In this document: one piece after another, positions 1 to 7,672 of the stretch
Position numbering within the stretch: the first letter of the stretch is position 1
Layout: each line of letters begins with the position of its first letter
Origin: Alphaproteobacteria bacterium
GTDB taxonomy: Bacteria > Pseudomonadota > Alphaproteobacteria > RF32 > CAG-239
Length of the DNA: 55,968 bases
Assembly: GCA_017479985.1 (NCBI GenBank)
Contig: JAFVBL010000009.1
Coordinates: forward strand, 1 to 55,968
Direction: 5' to 3'
Made by a program: the position numbers and the translations under genes
The notes under the pieces: generated by a model
What the model was told of the DNA's origin: nothing
Databases searched by the model: none
The model's input: the letters and a program-made list of their open reading frames with translations, nothing else

Positions 1-75
1 GATGAGGAAAAAATCAAACATTATGTAGAGTTTCAAGGACGACAGGATTTAGGTCAGCTCCGACTGGAGCTGTAA
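1..75 (+). CDS. C-terminal end of an unidentified protein (partial)
   Basis: The window opens inside a reading frame that runs 24 codons to a TAA stop at 73-75. The visible tail is mixed charged and hydrophobic and ends in GQLRLEL. It is too short to assign to a family. A strong hairpin terminator follows within a few bases, which supports this being the true 3' end of a gene on the plus strand. Confidence 0.55.
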   Translation, partial: DEEKIKHYVEFQGRQDLGQLRLEL

Positions 76-77
76 CG

Positions 78-106
78 AAAAGGCTCTCCAAAGAGAGCCT
101 TTTCTA
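78..106 (+). terminator. Rho-independent terminator of the partial upstream gene
   Basis: AAAAGGCTCTC and GAGAGCCTTTT form a perfect stem around a CAAA loop and end in a T run. It lies just after the stop at 75. A second hairpin, CCCCCAG-TTTA-CTGGGGG at about 112-129, follows but has no T tract. Confidence 0.85.
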
Positions 107-144
107 TAGAACCCCCAGTTTACTGGGGGATATCTATTTTGTTG

Positions 145-172
145 TTGACAAAATATTGCACTGTGTTATACT
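145..172 (+). promoter_or_regulatory. Strong sigma-70 type promoter
   Basis: TTGACA at 145-150 and TATACT at 167-172 are separated by 16 bp. The predicted start of transcription is near 179, about 210 nt before the first credible start codon at 388, so it makes either a long leader or a separate small RNA. Confidence 0.75.
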
Positions 173-178
173 TATACC

Positions 179-387
179 GCTTATGCATTATTGATAGTAG
201 ATTATTGATTGTATTATTAAAGAATTGGGATTAACCACCCGAAACGGCAATACGAGCAATCATAAACGTCGAACACTTTGATGATAGGCAGGCTGTGTGC
301 AAAGACCGCTTGCGGTTATTGGTTCCTCACACAACCTTAACAAATTTACGCCGTGGGAACCGGTGTGCTGTTAAAATATTATACAAT
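179..387 (+). ncRNA. Candidate structured RNA or regulatory leader with a pseudoknot
   Basis: Downstream of the promoter, several pairings can be drawn. AGGCUGUGUG (290-299) pairs with CACACAACCU (328-337) over 9 of 10 positions. Inside this arm lie a small GACC/GGUU hairpin and GGUUCC (321-326). UUAACA (337-342) pairs with UGUUAA (369-374), sharing base 337 with the first stem, and encloses ACGCC/GGUGU (348-352 with 362-366). The loop of that hairpin contains GGAACC (356-361), which is complementary to GGUUCC and could form a loop-loop contact. AUUGUAU (208-214) can pair with AUACAAU (381-387), directly before the AUG at 388. I recognise no riboswitch or 6S signature with certainty. It could be 6S-like RNA, another small RNA, or a cis leader controlling the next gene. 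Confidence 0.4.
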
Positions 388-1512
388 ATGGCAGCAAAAG
401 CTATTTCAACTTGGGTGTCTGACTTTTGTATTTTTGTCGTCAGACTGTGTGTTTTTATTTTGCTCGGCAATCCGTTGTCGATGTTTGTTCTTAATCTGTT
501 GATGCCGCGTAAAACGGCTGAATTCGCTCAAAACCATAACATTTTCGGCGAAAGAATCTATGCTTTCTATGAGTGTTTGGCTTGCGAATGGCCCTTTTAC
601 TGGGCAAAGTGGTGGATGAAACTTGATGATATTCGGAAGTATTCGGTTAAAAAGCAAATCAAATACTTTTTTAAGGTGTCGTTTAAAAATAACACTGCCG
701 TCGAGACACTCAAGAAAATGATGTCTTTCGAGGGTATGAATTTTAATGATGCTTGTGAAAAGCTGTTTTTTGAATACGGTGATAAAAGATTGCCAATAGA
801 AGAGTGTCGTTCACGTATGGTAAATCAATGTATAGTCTCTTGGAGAGCGCACGTAACAGTCAGAGAGTTTATGATGCGCAATGTTCGGTTGGATTATTAC
901 GCATTTTGTGATGTCATCAAGCGAGCAAAAACAGATACTCAAATGCAAGACGAGCTGAAGGCGTATATCTCCAGAGGAGCCGTCAGTTATGACCAGTTGG
1001 AGTTGTTGATTGACGGTGTGACTACCAACTCCGGCAGTGCCGACTTGCAGATGCTCGGCGTGTTGATTGATTATGTTAAGCGCTACGGTATCAGCAAAGA
1101 ACATTTAGCTCGCATTAAAGAGCAATATCCGATACCGTGCGCCGCATTGGTTGAAGAATCGGCAATATGGCATACGCAGATGAAAGCGCTTAAGTCTTTT
1201 AAGGATACCGATAAGGGACGTTCGGCGTGGCGAAAATTCTGTAAAGAAACATTTGAAATTCTGCCGGAGGTGCAAAGTCAGATGTCTCAAGCACAATATG
1301 CTATTTTCCACAATGTGGGATGCAAGCTTAGCGCTGAGGCAATTAAAGCATTTTTAAGCCGGTCGGATAAAGTGTTGTGGCGTGCCGTGTTTGTCAAAGA
1401 AAACGAGACTTGCAAAAGTGGTGAAATTCGGGAGTTTATTCGCAGTAACGCTGATTTGGAATCGGCATACAAAGAAGCACTTGAAATTCAGAAAAAAGCT
1501 TTCGAGAAGTAA
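388..1512 (+). CDS. Unknown membrane-anchored helical protein
   Basis: I do not recognise a family. The 374-residue protein has a hydrophobic stretch at about residues 11-38 that should form a membrane anchor. The rest is soluble, charged and probably all-helical, ending in an E/K-rich segment. The ATG at 388 is preferred because an in-frame GTG at 295 lies inside the structured RNA. Neither has a clear Shine-Dalgarno, and the sequence just before 388 can be sequestered by the leader. The gene has its own promoter at 145-172 and ends at a shared terminator, so it is probably monocistronic. It could instead be translated from a later ATG at 481. Confidence 0.7.
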   Translation: MAAKAISTWVSDFCIFVVRLCVFILLGNPLSMFVLNLLMPRKTAEFAQNHNIFGERIYAFYECLACEWPFYWAKWWMKLDDIRKYSVKKQIKYFFKVSFKNNTAVETLKKMMSFEGMNFNDACEKLFFEYGDKRLPIEECRSRMVNQCIVSWRAHVTVREFMMRNVRLDYYAFCDVIKRAKTDTQMQDELKAYISRGAVSYDQLELLIDGVTTNSGSADLQMLGVLIDYVKRYGISKEHLARIKEQYPIPCAALVEESAIWHTQMKALKSFKDTDKGRSAWRKFCKETFEILPEVQSQMSQAQYAIFHNVGCKLSAEAIKAFLSRSDKVLWRAVFVKENETCKSGEIREFIRSNADLESAYKEALEIQKKAFEK

Positions 1513-1528
1513 TTGATTTAATCCCTAT

Positions 1529-1568
1529 TAAAAAGACTGACGGATTTTTATTCGTCGGTCTTTTTTAA
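1529..1568. terminator. Bidirectional terminator between converging genes
   Basis: AAAAAGACTGACG and CGTCGGTCTTTTTT form a stem with A and T tracts on both sides. It serves the unknown gene ending at 1512 on the plus strand. Its right arm reaches the stop codon of the MATE gene on the minus strand. Confidence 0.85.
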
Positions 1569-2893
1569 TATCCGTAATGCGGTCGGAAACGTTTGAAAAA
1601 TGTTACACTGACAACAAGAGCCAAACTTTCGGCAACGATAATCGCTGTCCAAATACCGTTTAAACCCCAAAAAACAGGTAAAATGAATACGCACAGACAT
1701 TCAAAAATCATTGTGCGGCAAACGGAAATTATCGCGGAAATCAAGCCGTTATTAAGTGCTGTGAAAAAACCGGAAGCATAAATGTTAAAACCGGCGAGCA
1801 AAAATGACAGTGCATAAATCCTGAAACCATACGTCGTCATAGATGTTAATTTCTCATCATAACCGACAAATATACCGGCAATCGACTCGGAGGTAATTTC
1901 CGCCAAACCGGTCAGTAATATCGCCGCCGCTGCAATCAGGCACAAGCTTTTGCCGAACAAATTTTGCAATTCGGTTTTGTTTTGCGCACCGAAATGGTAA
2001 CTGACAATCGGGTTTGTACCGATACTGTAACCCAAAAAAGCCGCCAAAAAAATAAAATTAACATAGCTGATAATACCGTATGCAATGACACCGCTTTCGC
2101 CGACAAGACGCAACAGTTGGTAGTTGTAGAGCATACCGACGAGAGACATCGAAATATCGGATAAAAACTCACTGATGCCGTTGGTACAGGTTTTGATTAA
2201 GGCACTTGCGTAGAATCTTGTGCGTCCTAAGCCGAGCAGACTTTTATTCGGCAACGCAAAATACATAAGCGGTACAACGGCACCGATAAATTGACTGATT
2301 GCCGTTGCCCACGCTGCGCCGGCAAGTCCCCATCGCAAACCGATAATCAGCCAAGCGTCAAGTGCAAAATTTATCAAACCGGCAACAACCGTAATCGTCA
2401 GTCCGAATTTCGGACGTTCTGCCGTTACCATAAAAGATTGAAAAATAACCTGCAGCATTAAAAACGGAATTGCCGGAAACAAAATCCGCCCGTAAGTCAG
2501 GCAATCGATAAATAATTGTCCTTGCACACCGAACAATCCGACCATAGATTTGAGCAGCAGCAGACCGATAACGGAGAATATTGCGCCGACGGCAAGGGTT
2601 GTATAAATGAGCAATGAAAAAATTTGCCGTGCTTTATGTTTCTTTCCTTCTCCCAGAGTTTTGGCAACCAATGCGTTGCCGCCGCTGCCGAACATAAAAC
2701 CGATGGCCCCCAGAATCATAATAAACGGCCATACAATGTTGACGGCGGCAAACGGTGTCGGACCGGCAAAATTTGCCACAAACAGTCCGTCAACCACACT
2801 GTATATTGATGTGAAAATCACCATAACGATTGACGGAAACGAAAATCGCAGTAATTTTCCGTATGAAAAATGGTCGGACAGTTGAATATTCAT
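1565..2893 (-). CDS. MATE family multidrug/Na+ antiporter
   Basis: This 442-residue inner-membrane protein has about 12 hydrophobic segments and two repeated halves, as in MATE exporters. These use a Na+ or H+ gradient to expel cationic drugs or metabolites. Typical features are the N-terminal P-SIV stretch, the VDGLFVANFAG segment near residue 37 and the GSGGNALVAKTLGEG motif near residue 70. Length matches the family. The ATG at 2893 is chosen because AAAGG sits 8 bases upstream; the GTG at 2902 overlaps that site. It follows the peroxiredoxin gene by 56 bp on the same strand, so the two may be cotranscribed. The substrate cannot be predicted. Confidence 0.9.
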   Translation of the reverse strand: MNIQLSDHFSYGKLLRFSFPSIVMVIFTSIYSVVDGLFVANFAGPTPFAAVNIVWPFIMILGAIGFMFGSGGNALVAKTLGEGKKHKARQIFSLLIYTTLAVGAIFSVIGLLLLKSMVGLFGVQGQLFIDCLTYGRILFPAIPFLMLQVIFQSFMVTAERPKFGLTITVVAGLINFALDAWLIIGLRWGLAGAAWATAISQFIGAVVPLMYFALPNKSLLGLGRTRFYASALIKTCTNGISEFLSDISMSLVGMLYNYQLLRLVGESGVIAYGIISYVNFIFLAAFLGYSIGTNPIVSYHFGAQNKTELQNLFGKSLCLIAAAAILLTGLAEITSESIAGIFVGYDEKLTSMTTYGFRIYALSFLLAGFNIYASGFFTALNNGLISAIISVCRTMIFECLCVFILPVFWGLNGIWTAIIVAESLALVVSVTFFKRFRPHYGY

Positions 2894-2949
2894 TGCAAAC
2901 ACCTTTGGTTGCGCTTAGCTATACCTTGTGTCTGCGCGGTTGTCAAGTT

Positions 2950-3654
2950 CTATAAAAATTGTGCGGCAACATCAGGTTTGTTCGGGCGTACCAGACATTC
3001 CAAGCCGCGACACTCGGCCTCGTCAAGTGCAATCATTTTATTGATAATACGTAATGTTTCTTCTATACTGCGTTCCATTTTACGGTCATAAACGGCCTGA
3101 TAGCGCACGGTATAGCTTTTATCAATCAAAAACGTTGCGCGCTGGGCCATACCGTCGGTGCGTAAAACACCGTATTTTGTGCTTATCTCTTTGCTTAAGT
3201 CGGAGATGAGCGGAAAATTGATTTGTCCGATTCCGCCGCTTTCAAACGGCAATTTCCGCCACGCCGAATGTGCCGAAACGGAATCCACGCTGATTGCCGC
3301 TACTTTGACACCGCGGCCGTTTAATGTTGTACACGCTTGGTCAAAAGCAGTTATTTCTTTCGGGCATACTGCCGAAAAATCGGCGGCATAAAATATTAAA
3401 AGTGCATATTCGCCGGCAATGTAATCGAAAAAATTAAAACTTTCATTAACCGAACCGTCCGCCAGAACTGCCGGTGCGCTGAAATTAAGTGCTCGTGAGC
3501 CGACACTGATGTTGTTGCATATACGTGCGGGTACCGAATCGGTACGAATGTAGCTTCGTGCCATATTTCCCGGTGATGTGCAACCGCAGTTGTCATCGTC
3601 CGAACAATCGCAGCGGCTGGCATAATCGTACGCCCAAACTTGTGTATTCTTCAT
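2950..3654 (-). CDS. 2-Cys peroxiredoxin (AhpC/TSA family) with Cys-rich N-terminal extension
   Basis: This 234-residue thiol peroxidase reduces H2O2 and organic hydroperoxides. The peroxidatic cysteine is C97 in DFSAVCPKE, the family TxxCP(T/K)E motif. C215 and C220 near the C-terminus (ECRGLEC) are candidates for the resolving cysteine, though the usual VCPANW context is missing. Ahead of the thioredoxin fold is an extension of about 45 residues with four clustered cysteines (C15, C17, C23, C25; CDC-x5-CGC), which may bind metal or act as an extra redox site. The ATG at 3654 has a perfect AGGAGG site 6 bases upstream. No reductase gene is adjacent. Confidence 0.9.
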   Translation of the reverse strand: MKNTQVWAYDYASRCDCSDDDNCGCTSPGNMARSYIRTDSVPARICNNISVGSRALNFSAPAVLADGSVNESFNFFDYIAGEYALLIFYAADFSAVCPKEITAFDQACTTLNGRGVKVAAISVDSVSAHSAWRKLPFESGGIGQINFPLISDLSKEISTKYGVLRTDGMAQRATFLIDKSYTVRYQAVYDRKMERSIEETLRIINKMIALDEAECRGLECLVRPNKPDVAAQFL

Positions 3655-3812
3655 TGTAAACCTCCTTTGTTTTGACGGAAATATAAGATGAAACCGGCAT
3701 CTTTCAAGCAAACTTTCAGGCTATATTTTGCAAAAGTTTTATGAGCAGGGATAAAGTGAATCAGAGTTTTAGGTGGAGTTTTTGTTTTTTAAGACGAAAA
3801 ACAGAATCATTG

Positions 3813-3841
3813 TTGACAAGGCGGGATTTTCATTATATCTA
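3813..3841 (+). promoter_or_regulatory. Promoter of the unknown gene at 3896
   Basis: TTGACA (3813-3818) and TATCTA (3836-3841) are 17 bp apart. Transcription would begin near 3848, which rules out the upstream start at 3773 and supports ATG 3896. Confidence 0.7.
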
Positions 3842-3895
3842 TGCGTTCGATATTTGAATTATTTAAAAATTTTGAAGATTATAATTATCGGAAAT

Positions 3896-4285
3896 ATGAA
3901 AAATCAAACAAAACGCAAAGTTATGCAAATCGGCGATTTTATGCTGCGAAACAATCAATGTTCTTCGGTACAGACTGATGTCCGCGCCAAAGGAATATTT
4001 GTGAATGAAAAGTACTATCTCGATATCGATTCAATGCTGAAAACACCGGTTTCCAAAAAAGAAGCACTGACCTACGGACGTAAGCTGAAAATGGCACTTC
4101 CGACAAAGACGCAGATGCGCTGGATTGAACAGAACTTGGATGTTATCAATAAAAGTCTGTTAAGTATCGGCCGCGGCGATTGTCTTTTGTTTGGCGCAAT
4201 CTTAAAAGAGTTTTGGACACGTTATGAAAAAACAACGGGTTCCGCCGGCGAGCGCCGCAGCGTATTGTTTTTGGTACCTATTTGA
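3896..4285 (+). CDS. Small hypothetical protein
   Basis: The 129-residue product is basic at the N-terminus (MKNQTKRK) with no signal peptide or membrane segment. I recognise no family with confidence. The middle part, with a lysine-rich segment followed by TKTQMRWIEQNLD and a GRGDCLLFG turn, recalls the C-terminal half of short DUF1566-like proteins, but this is a weak impression. ATG 3896 lies about 48 nt after the predicted transcription start; a second in-frame ATG at 3923 is possible. A terminator follows directly. Confidence 0.6.
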   Translation: MKNQTKRKVMQIGDFMLRNNQCSSVQTDVRAKGIFVNEKYYLDIDSMLKTPVSKKEALTYGRKLKMALPTKTQMRWIEQNLDVINKSLLSIGRGDCLLFGAILKEFWTRYEKTTGSAGERRSVLFLVPI

Positions 4286-4287
4286 GA

Positions 4288-4334
4288 GAATAAAAAAAGA
4301 CGACAGCCTTGTTATAGGGTATCGTCTTTTTTTA
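4288..4334 (+). terminator. Rho-independent terminator
   Basis: AAAAAAAGACGA and TCGTCTTTTTTT form the stem around a loop of about 20 nt. It ends the gene at 3896-4285 and may also stop the small gene converging from the right. Confidence 0.75.
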
Positions 4335-4350
4335 TGTTCAATAAGGAGAT

Positions 4351-4494
4351 TTATTCCCAATCATCCATATCTTCTCCCTCGTACCAGTTTTCCGGCAGGA
4401 TTTTCAGGTTGATTACTTTGCGTGCGGCGAGATTGCCTAAAAGACCAGCTACAACGCCGATTGCGAAAAACAGAAGTCCGGTTTTCTTTTTCAT
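4351..4494 (-). CDS. 47-residue single-span membrane peptide
   Basis: ATG 4494 to TAA 4351 encodes 47 residues. A basic start (MKKKTG) leads into one hydrophobic span rich in G, A, L and V (about residues 6-22). A short acidic C-terminal tail containing WYEGEDMDDW follows. The design resembles YtxH-like small membrane proteins, but I cannot assign a family. Support for a real gene comes from its own promoter (-35 AGTCAA complement at 4624-4629, -10 at 4601-4606), GAAAGA before the ATG, and a downstream hairpin. Confidence 0.6.
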   Translation of the reverse strand: MKKKTGLLFFAIGVVAGLLGNLAARKVINLKILPENWYEGEDMDDWE

Positions 4495-4600
4495 TTTTCT
4501 TTCGGTTTTTTTGGGTAATACTTATGTTGAATAAATGTTTCCAATATCCAAAGTATCCGAACGGACACAAAAATTTCTTAAATATAATCTGAGTATGCTA

Positions 4601-4629
4601 AAGATATGACAAAATTTTGTTTAAGTCAA
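4601..4629 (-). promoter_or_regulatory. Promoter of the 47-residue membrane peptide
   Basis: On the minus strand, TTGACT (4629-4624) and TATCTT (4606-4601) are 17 bp apart. Transcription would start near 4594, leaving a leader of about 100 nt. Confidence 0.6.
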
Positions 4630-4687
4630 TATGAAAAATAAAAAAAAATTCATTATTTTATCTGCAAACACATTTTTTATTACCCGA

Positions 4688-4716
4688 TTGACAAGGTCGC
4701 TTTTTGCTTGTATTAT
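4688..4716 (+). promoter_or_regulatory. glyQS promoter
   Basis: TTGACA (4688-4693) and TATTAT (4711-4716) have a 17-bp spacer. The start point lies about 28 bases before the glyQ ATG. There is no room for a T-box or other long leader. Confidence 0.8.
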
Positions 4717-4750
4717 CAGCCGGAATTTGAAATTCAAGAAAGGTATGACG

Positions 4751-5593
4751 ATGAATTTTCAGGAATTAAAACGTAAATTGCAAGATTTTTGGTCGGCGCG
4801 CGGTTGTACGATAGGCGAACCGTATGATGTTGAAAAAGGTGCCGGCACAATGAATCCGCTTACATTTTTCGGGGCACTCGGCGAAAAGCCTGTGGCGCGT
4901 GCGTATGTTGAGCCATCGCGGCGGCCGGCGGACGGACGGTACGGTGATAATCCGAATCGGTTGTATCAACATCATCAGTTTCAGGTGATTATTAAACCGT
5001 CACCGATTGATATTGTCGATACCTACATTGAAAGCCTTGAGTATATCGGTTTTAATAAAAACGAACACGATATCCGCTTTGTTGAAGATAACTGGGAATC
5101 GCCGACACTCGGTGCTTTCGGTAAGGGTTGGGAAGTATGGCTCGACGGTATGGAAATTACACAATTTACTTTTTTCCAAGAAATCGGCGGAATGACCTGC
5201 AAACCGGTAACGGCTGAAATTACCTATGGTTTGGAGCGTATTGCAATGTATTTGCAAAATGTTGAAAATGTATATGATTTGCAATACAGTGAGAGTGAAA
5301 AATACGGCGAAGTTTATCATCGGCGCGAATATGACCATTCTAAATATTGCTTTGAATTATGCGATGAAAAACAGCTTTTACAAGATTTTGATAACTACGA
5401 GCGCGAATCGAAACGGCTGGTGACACTCGGCAATATTTTTACCGCATACGATTTTGCGCTTAAATGTTCGCATACCTTTAATGTGTTAGATGCCCGCGGA
5501 GCCATCAGCGTAACCGAACGCGCGCATTATATTGCCCGAATCCGTGCGTTGATGCGCGAAGTCGCAAAATTGTACTTATCTCAAGAATGCTAA
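4751..5593 (+). CDS. glyQ: Glycyl-tRNA synthetase alpha subunit
   Basis: GlyQ is the catalytic subunit of the bacterial alpha2beta2 glycyl-tRNA synthetase, which charges tRNA-Gly in the cytoplasm. The 280-residue product begins [14 protein letters not shown] and carries the class II signatures of the family: [17 protein letters not shown] near residue 56, the HHQFQVI segment, and [11 protein letters not shown] near residue 136. The ATG at 4751 is 8 bases after AAAGG; the ATG at 4745 is too close to that site. It is followed after 13 bp by glyS, its obligate partner, and both share the promoter at 4688. Confidence 0.97.
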   Translation: MNFQELKRKLQDFWSARGCTIGEPYDVEKGAGTMNPLTFFGALGEKPVARAYVEPSRRPADGRYGDNPNRLYQHHQFQVIIKPSPIDIVDTYIESLEYIGFNKNEHDIRFVEDNWESPTLGAFGKGWEVWLDGMEITQFTFFQEIGGMTCKPVTAEITYGLERIAMYLQNVENVYDLQYSESEKYGEVYHRREYDHSKYCFELCDEKQLLQDFDNYERESKRLVTLGNIFTAYDFALKCSHTFNVLDARGAISVTERAHYIARIRALMREVAKLYLSQEC

Positions 5594-5606
5594 AGGAGTT
5601 TTGAAA

Positions 5607-7670
5607 ATGTCTGCAAATAAGTTTTTATTGGAAATAGGTATTGAGGAAATTCCGGCGCAATACGTTAAAAAAATGGCAGAGAGCATTGAAACAAACGTAC
5701 AAAAAGCTTTGAGCGAAAACAATATAGAATACGGCAATGTGTATGTTTATTATACGCCGCGCCGTCTGGTGCTTTTGGTAGAGCAAATGGCTGAAGTTAT
5801 AGCCGGTACAATGCAAGAGGTTAAAGGACCGGCAAAAAAGAGTGCGTTTGATGAACAAAACAATCCGACTCGTGCATTGCAAGGTTTTTTAGCCGGTCGC
5901 AAGCTGACTCTCGAAGATACGTTTATTAAGGATATTAACGGCGTTGAATACATTTTTGCAAATCAAAAAACAGAAGCAAAAAATACGACCGATGTGTTGG
6001 CGGGGATATTGCCGAACCTTATTATGTCGATATATCAGCCGAACCCGATGCGTTGGAATACGTTCAGCAGCAAGTTTATTCGGCCGATTCGCTGGATTTT
6101 GTGCTTTTTGGGCTCGGTGCAGGTGAATTTTGAGTTGGAATTTGTTAAATCCGGCAATACCACACGCGGACATCGCACACTTGCCAATCACGAAATTCCG
6201 GTGACTTCCGTTGAAGACTATTTGGCGAAACTGCCGGCAGCGTACGTTATCTTAAACCAAGATGAGCGCAAACGGATTATTTTGGCGCAGATTAAACAAC
6301 TTGAAGAACAACAGAATATCGCTGTGCCGACAGATGCGGATTTGCTTGATGAAATCGTTAATTTGGTTGAATATCCGACGGCGGCGGCCGGCAGTTATGA
6401 TGTTGCCTTTTTGGCGTTGCCGGAGCCGATTATTATTACGCCGATGAAAGACCATCAGCGCTATTTTCCGGCGTATAAAAACGGCAAACTTACCGATAAA
6501 TTTGTGTTTGTGCGCAACGGCAACGACTATTGTATTGAAAACGTGATTAAGGGTAATCAGCGCGTGTTAAGTGCTCGGCTTAAAGACGGTGAATTTTTCT
6601 ATAACGAGGATTTAAAAACTTCTCTTGCCGAAAAAGCAAAAAAGTTGCCTGATGTTGTCTTTCAAACCAAACTCGGAAGTTATACCGAAAAAATGGCGCG
6701 TGTTGCCGATATTGCCTTGAATTTGAACAATCTTTTGGGGTTGAAGTTATCCGATAAAATAACAACAACTGTGCCGTTATTGAAAGCGGATTTGGTGTCG
6801 GCAGTTGTCGGTGAATTTTCGGAGATTCAAGGGGTTATGGGCGCTATTTATGCACGCCACGACGGATATGCCGAAGATGTATGTTTGGCTGTTGAAGAAC
6901 AATATCTGCCGCGCTTTGCCGGTGACAAATTGCCGCAATCGGTTTTGGGCGCAGTGATTGCAATAGCCGATAAGCTTGATTCGATTATGGGCTTATGCGC
7001 AGTTAATCTCAAACCGACAGGCTCTCAAGACCCGTTTGCGCTGCGTCGGCAGGCAATCGGTATTTTGGCAACGGTTAAGGTACATAACTTCAACCTCAAT
7101 TTGAGTGCGTTTATTCGGTCTTCGGCCCCGCTTTATGCAAAATTCTATACGGCGGAAAATATGTCGGAAAGCGATTTTGCCGACTATGTCGTAAACTTTT
7201 TTGCACAACGCCTGTCGATTATGCTTAATGAGGATATGGGCTTTGCCATCAGTGAAGTAATCAATAAGATAGACTTGTCATCGCTGAATATGAGCGAAAT
7301 TGTGAAAAAGGCCGAAGCTGTTGCTCATTTAAACGGTACGCCGGATTTTGAAAAGATGATGCAGGTAATGCAGCGCATTGACAAGATGATTGCCGGTAAA
7401 CCGGCGGCAGAAAATATTGTTGCCGATTTGGTTACAAATGCCGATGAACAAACAATGATGAGTGCGTTTTACGGCTGTCGGGAATATGCGGAAATGGCAC
7501 TGAAAAATGCTGATTATAAAACTTTTATCGCAAACATTTCTCCGTGTTTGGAATCAATTAACGCATTTTTCGATCATAACCTTGTGATGTCGGAAGATTT
7601 GGCTGAACGTGCAAACCGTATGGCGGAATTGAAATTGATTTCCGATTTGATGCATAAATTTGTGCAGTAA
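5607..7670 (+). CDS. glyS: Glycyl-tRNA synthetase beta subunit
   Basis: The 687-residue beta subunit supplies tRNA recognition for GlyQ in the alpha2beta2 enzyme. It opens with FLLEIGIEEIPAQYV, the standard GlyS start, and contains the family HD-like region with DHQRYFPAY near residue 282 and the conserved IADKLDSIMG segment near residue 454. Length is normal. ATG 5607 is chosen because AAGGAG lies 8 bases before it; the in-frame TTG at 5601 has no spacing for that site. The gene ends 2 bp from the stop of the converging anmK, with no visible terminator between. Confidence 0.97.
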   Translation: MSANKFLLEIGIEEIPAQYVKKMAESIETNVQKALSENNIEYGNVYVYYTPRRLVLLVEQMAEVIAGTMQEVKGPAKKSAFDEQNNPTRALQGFLAGRKLTLEDTFIKDINGVEYIFANQKTEAKNTTDVLAGILPNLIMSIYQPNPMRWNTFSSKFIRPIRWILCFLGSVQVNFELEFVKSGNTTRGHRTLANHEIPVTSVEDYLAKLPAAYVILNQDERKRIILAQIKQLEEQQNIAVPTDADLLDEIVNLVEYPTAAAGSYDVAFLALPEPIIITPMKDHQRYFPAYKNGKLTDKFVFVRNGNDYCIENVIKGNQRVLSARLKDGEFFYNEDLKTSLAEKAKKLPDVVFQTKLGSYTEKMARVADIALNLNNLLGLKLSDKITTTVPLLKADLVSAVVGEFSEIQGVMGAIYARHDGYAEDVCLAVEEQYLPRFAGDKLPQSVLGAVIAIADKLDSIMGLCAVNLKPTGSQDPFALRRQAIGILATVKVHNFNLNLSAFIRSSAPLYAKFYTAENMSESDFADYVVNFFAQRLSIMLNEDMGFAISEVINKIDLSSLNMSEIVKKAEAVAHLNGTPDFEKMMQVMQRIDKMIAGKPAAENIVADLVTNADEQTMMSAFYGCREYAEMALKNADYKTFIANISPCLESINAFFDHNLVMSEDLAERANRMAELKLISDLMHKFVQ

Positions 7671-7672
7671 GA

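Noticed and set aside
112..129. Second terminator CCCCCAG-TTTA-CTGGGGG
   Set aside because: The stem is strong but there is no T tract after it, and the promoter starts 16 bp later; kept only as a note.
295..387. GTG 295 as the start of the first unknown protein
   Set aside because: It lies inside a base-paired RNA arm and the added residues have no hydrophobic or conserved pattern; ATG 388 places the membrane anchor near the N-terminus.
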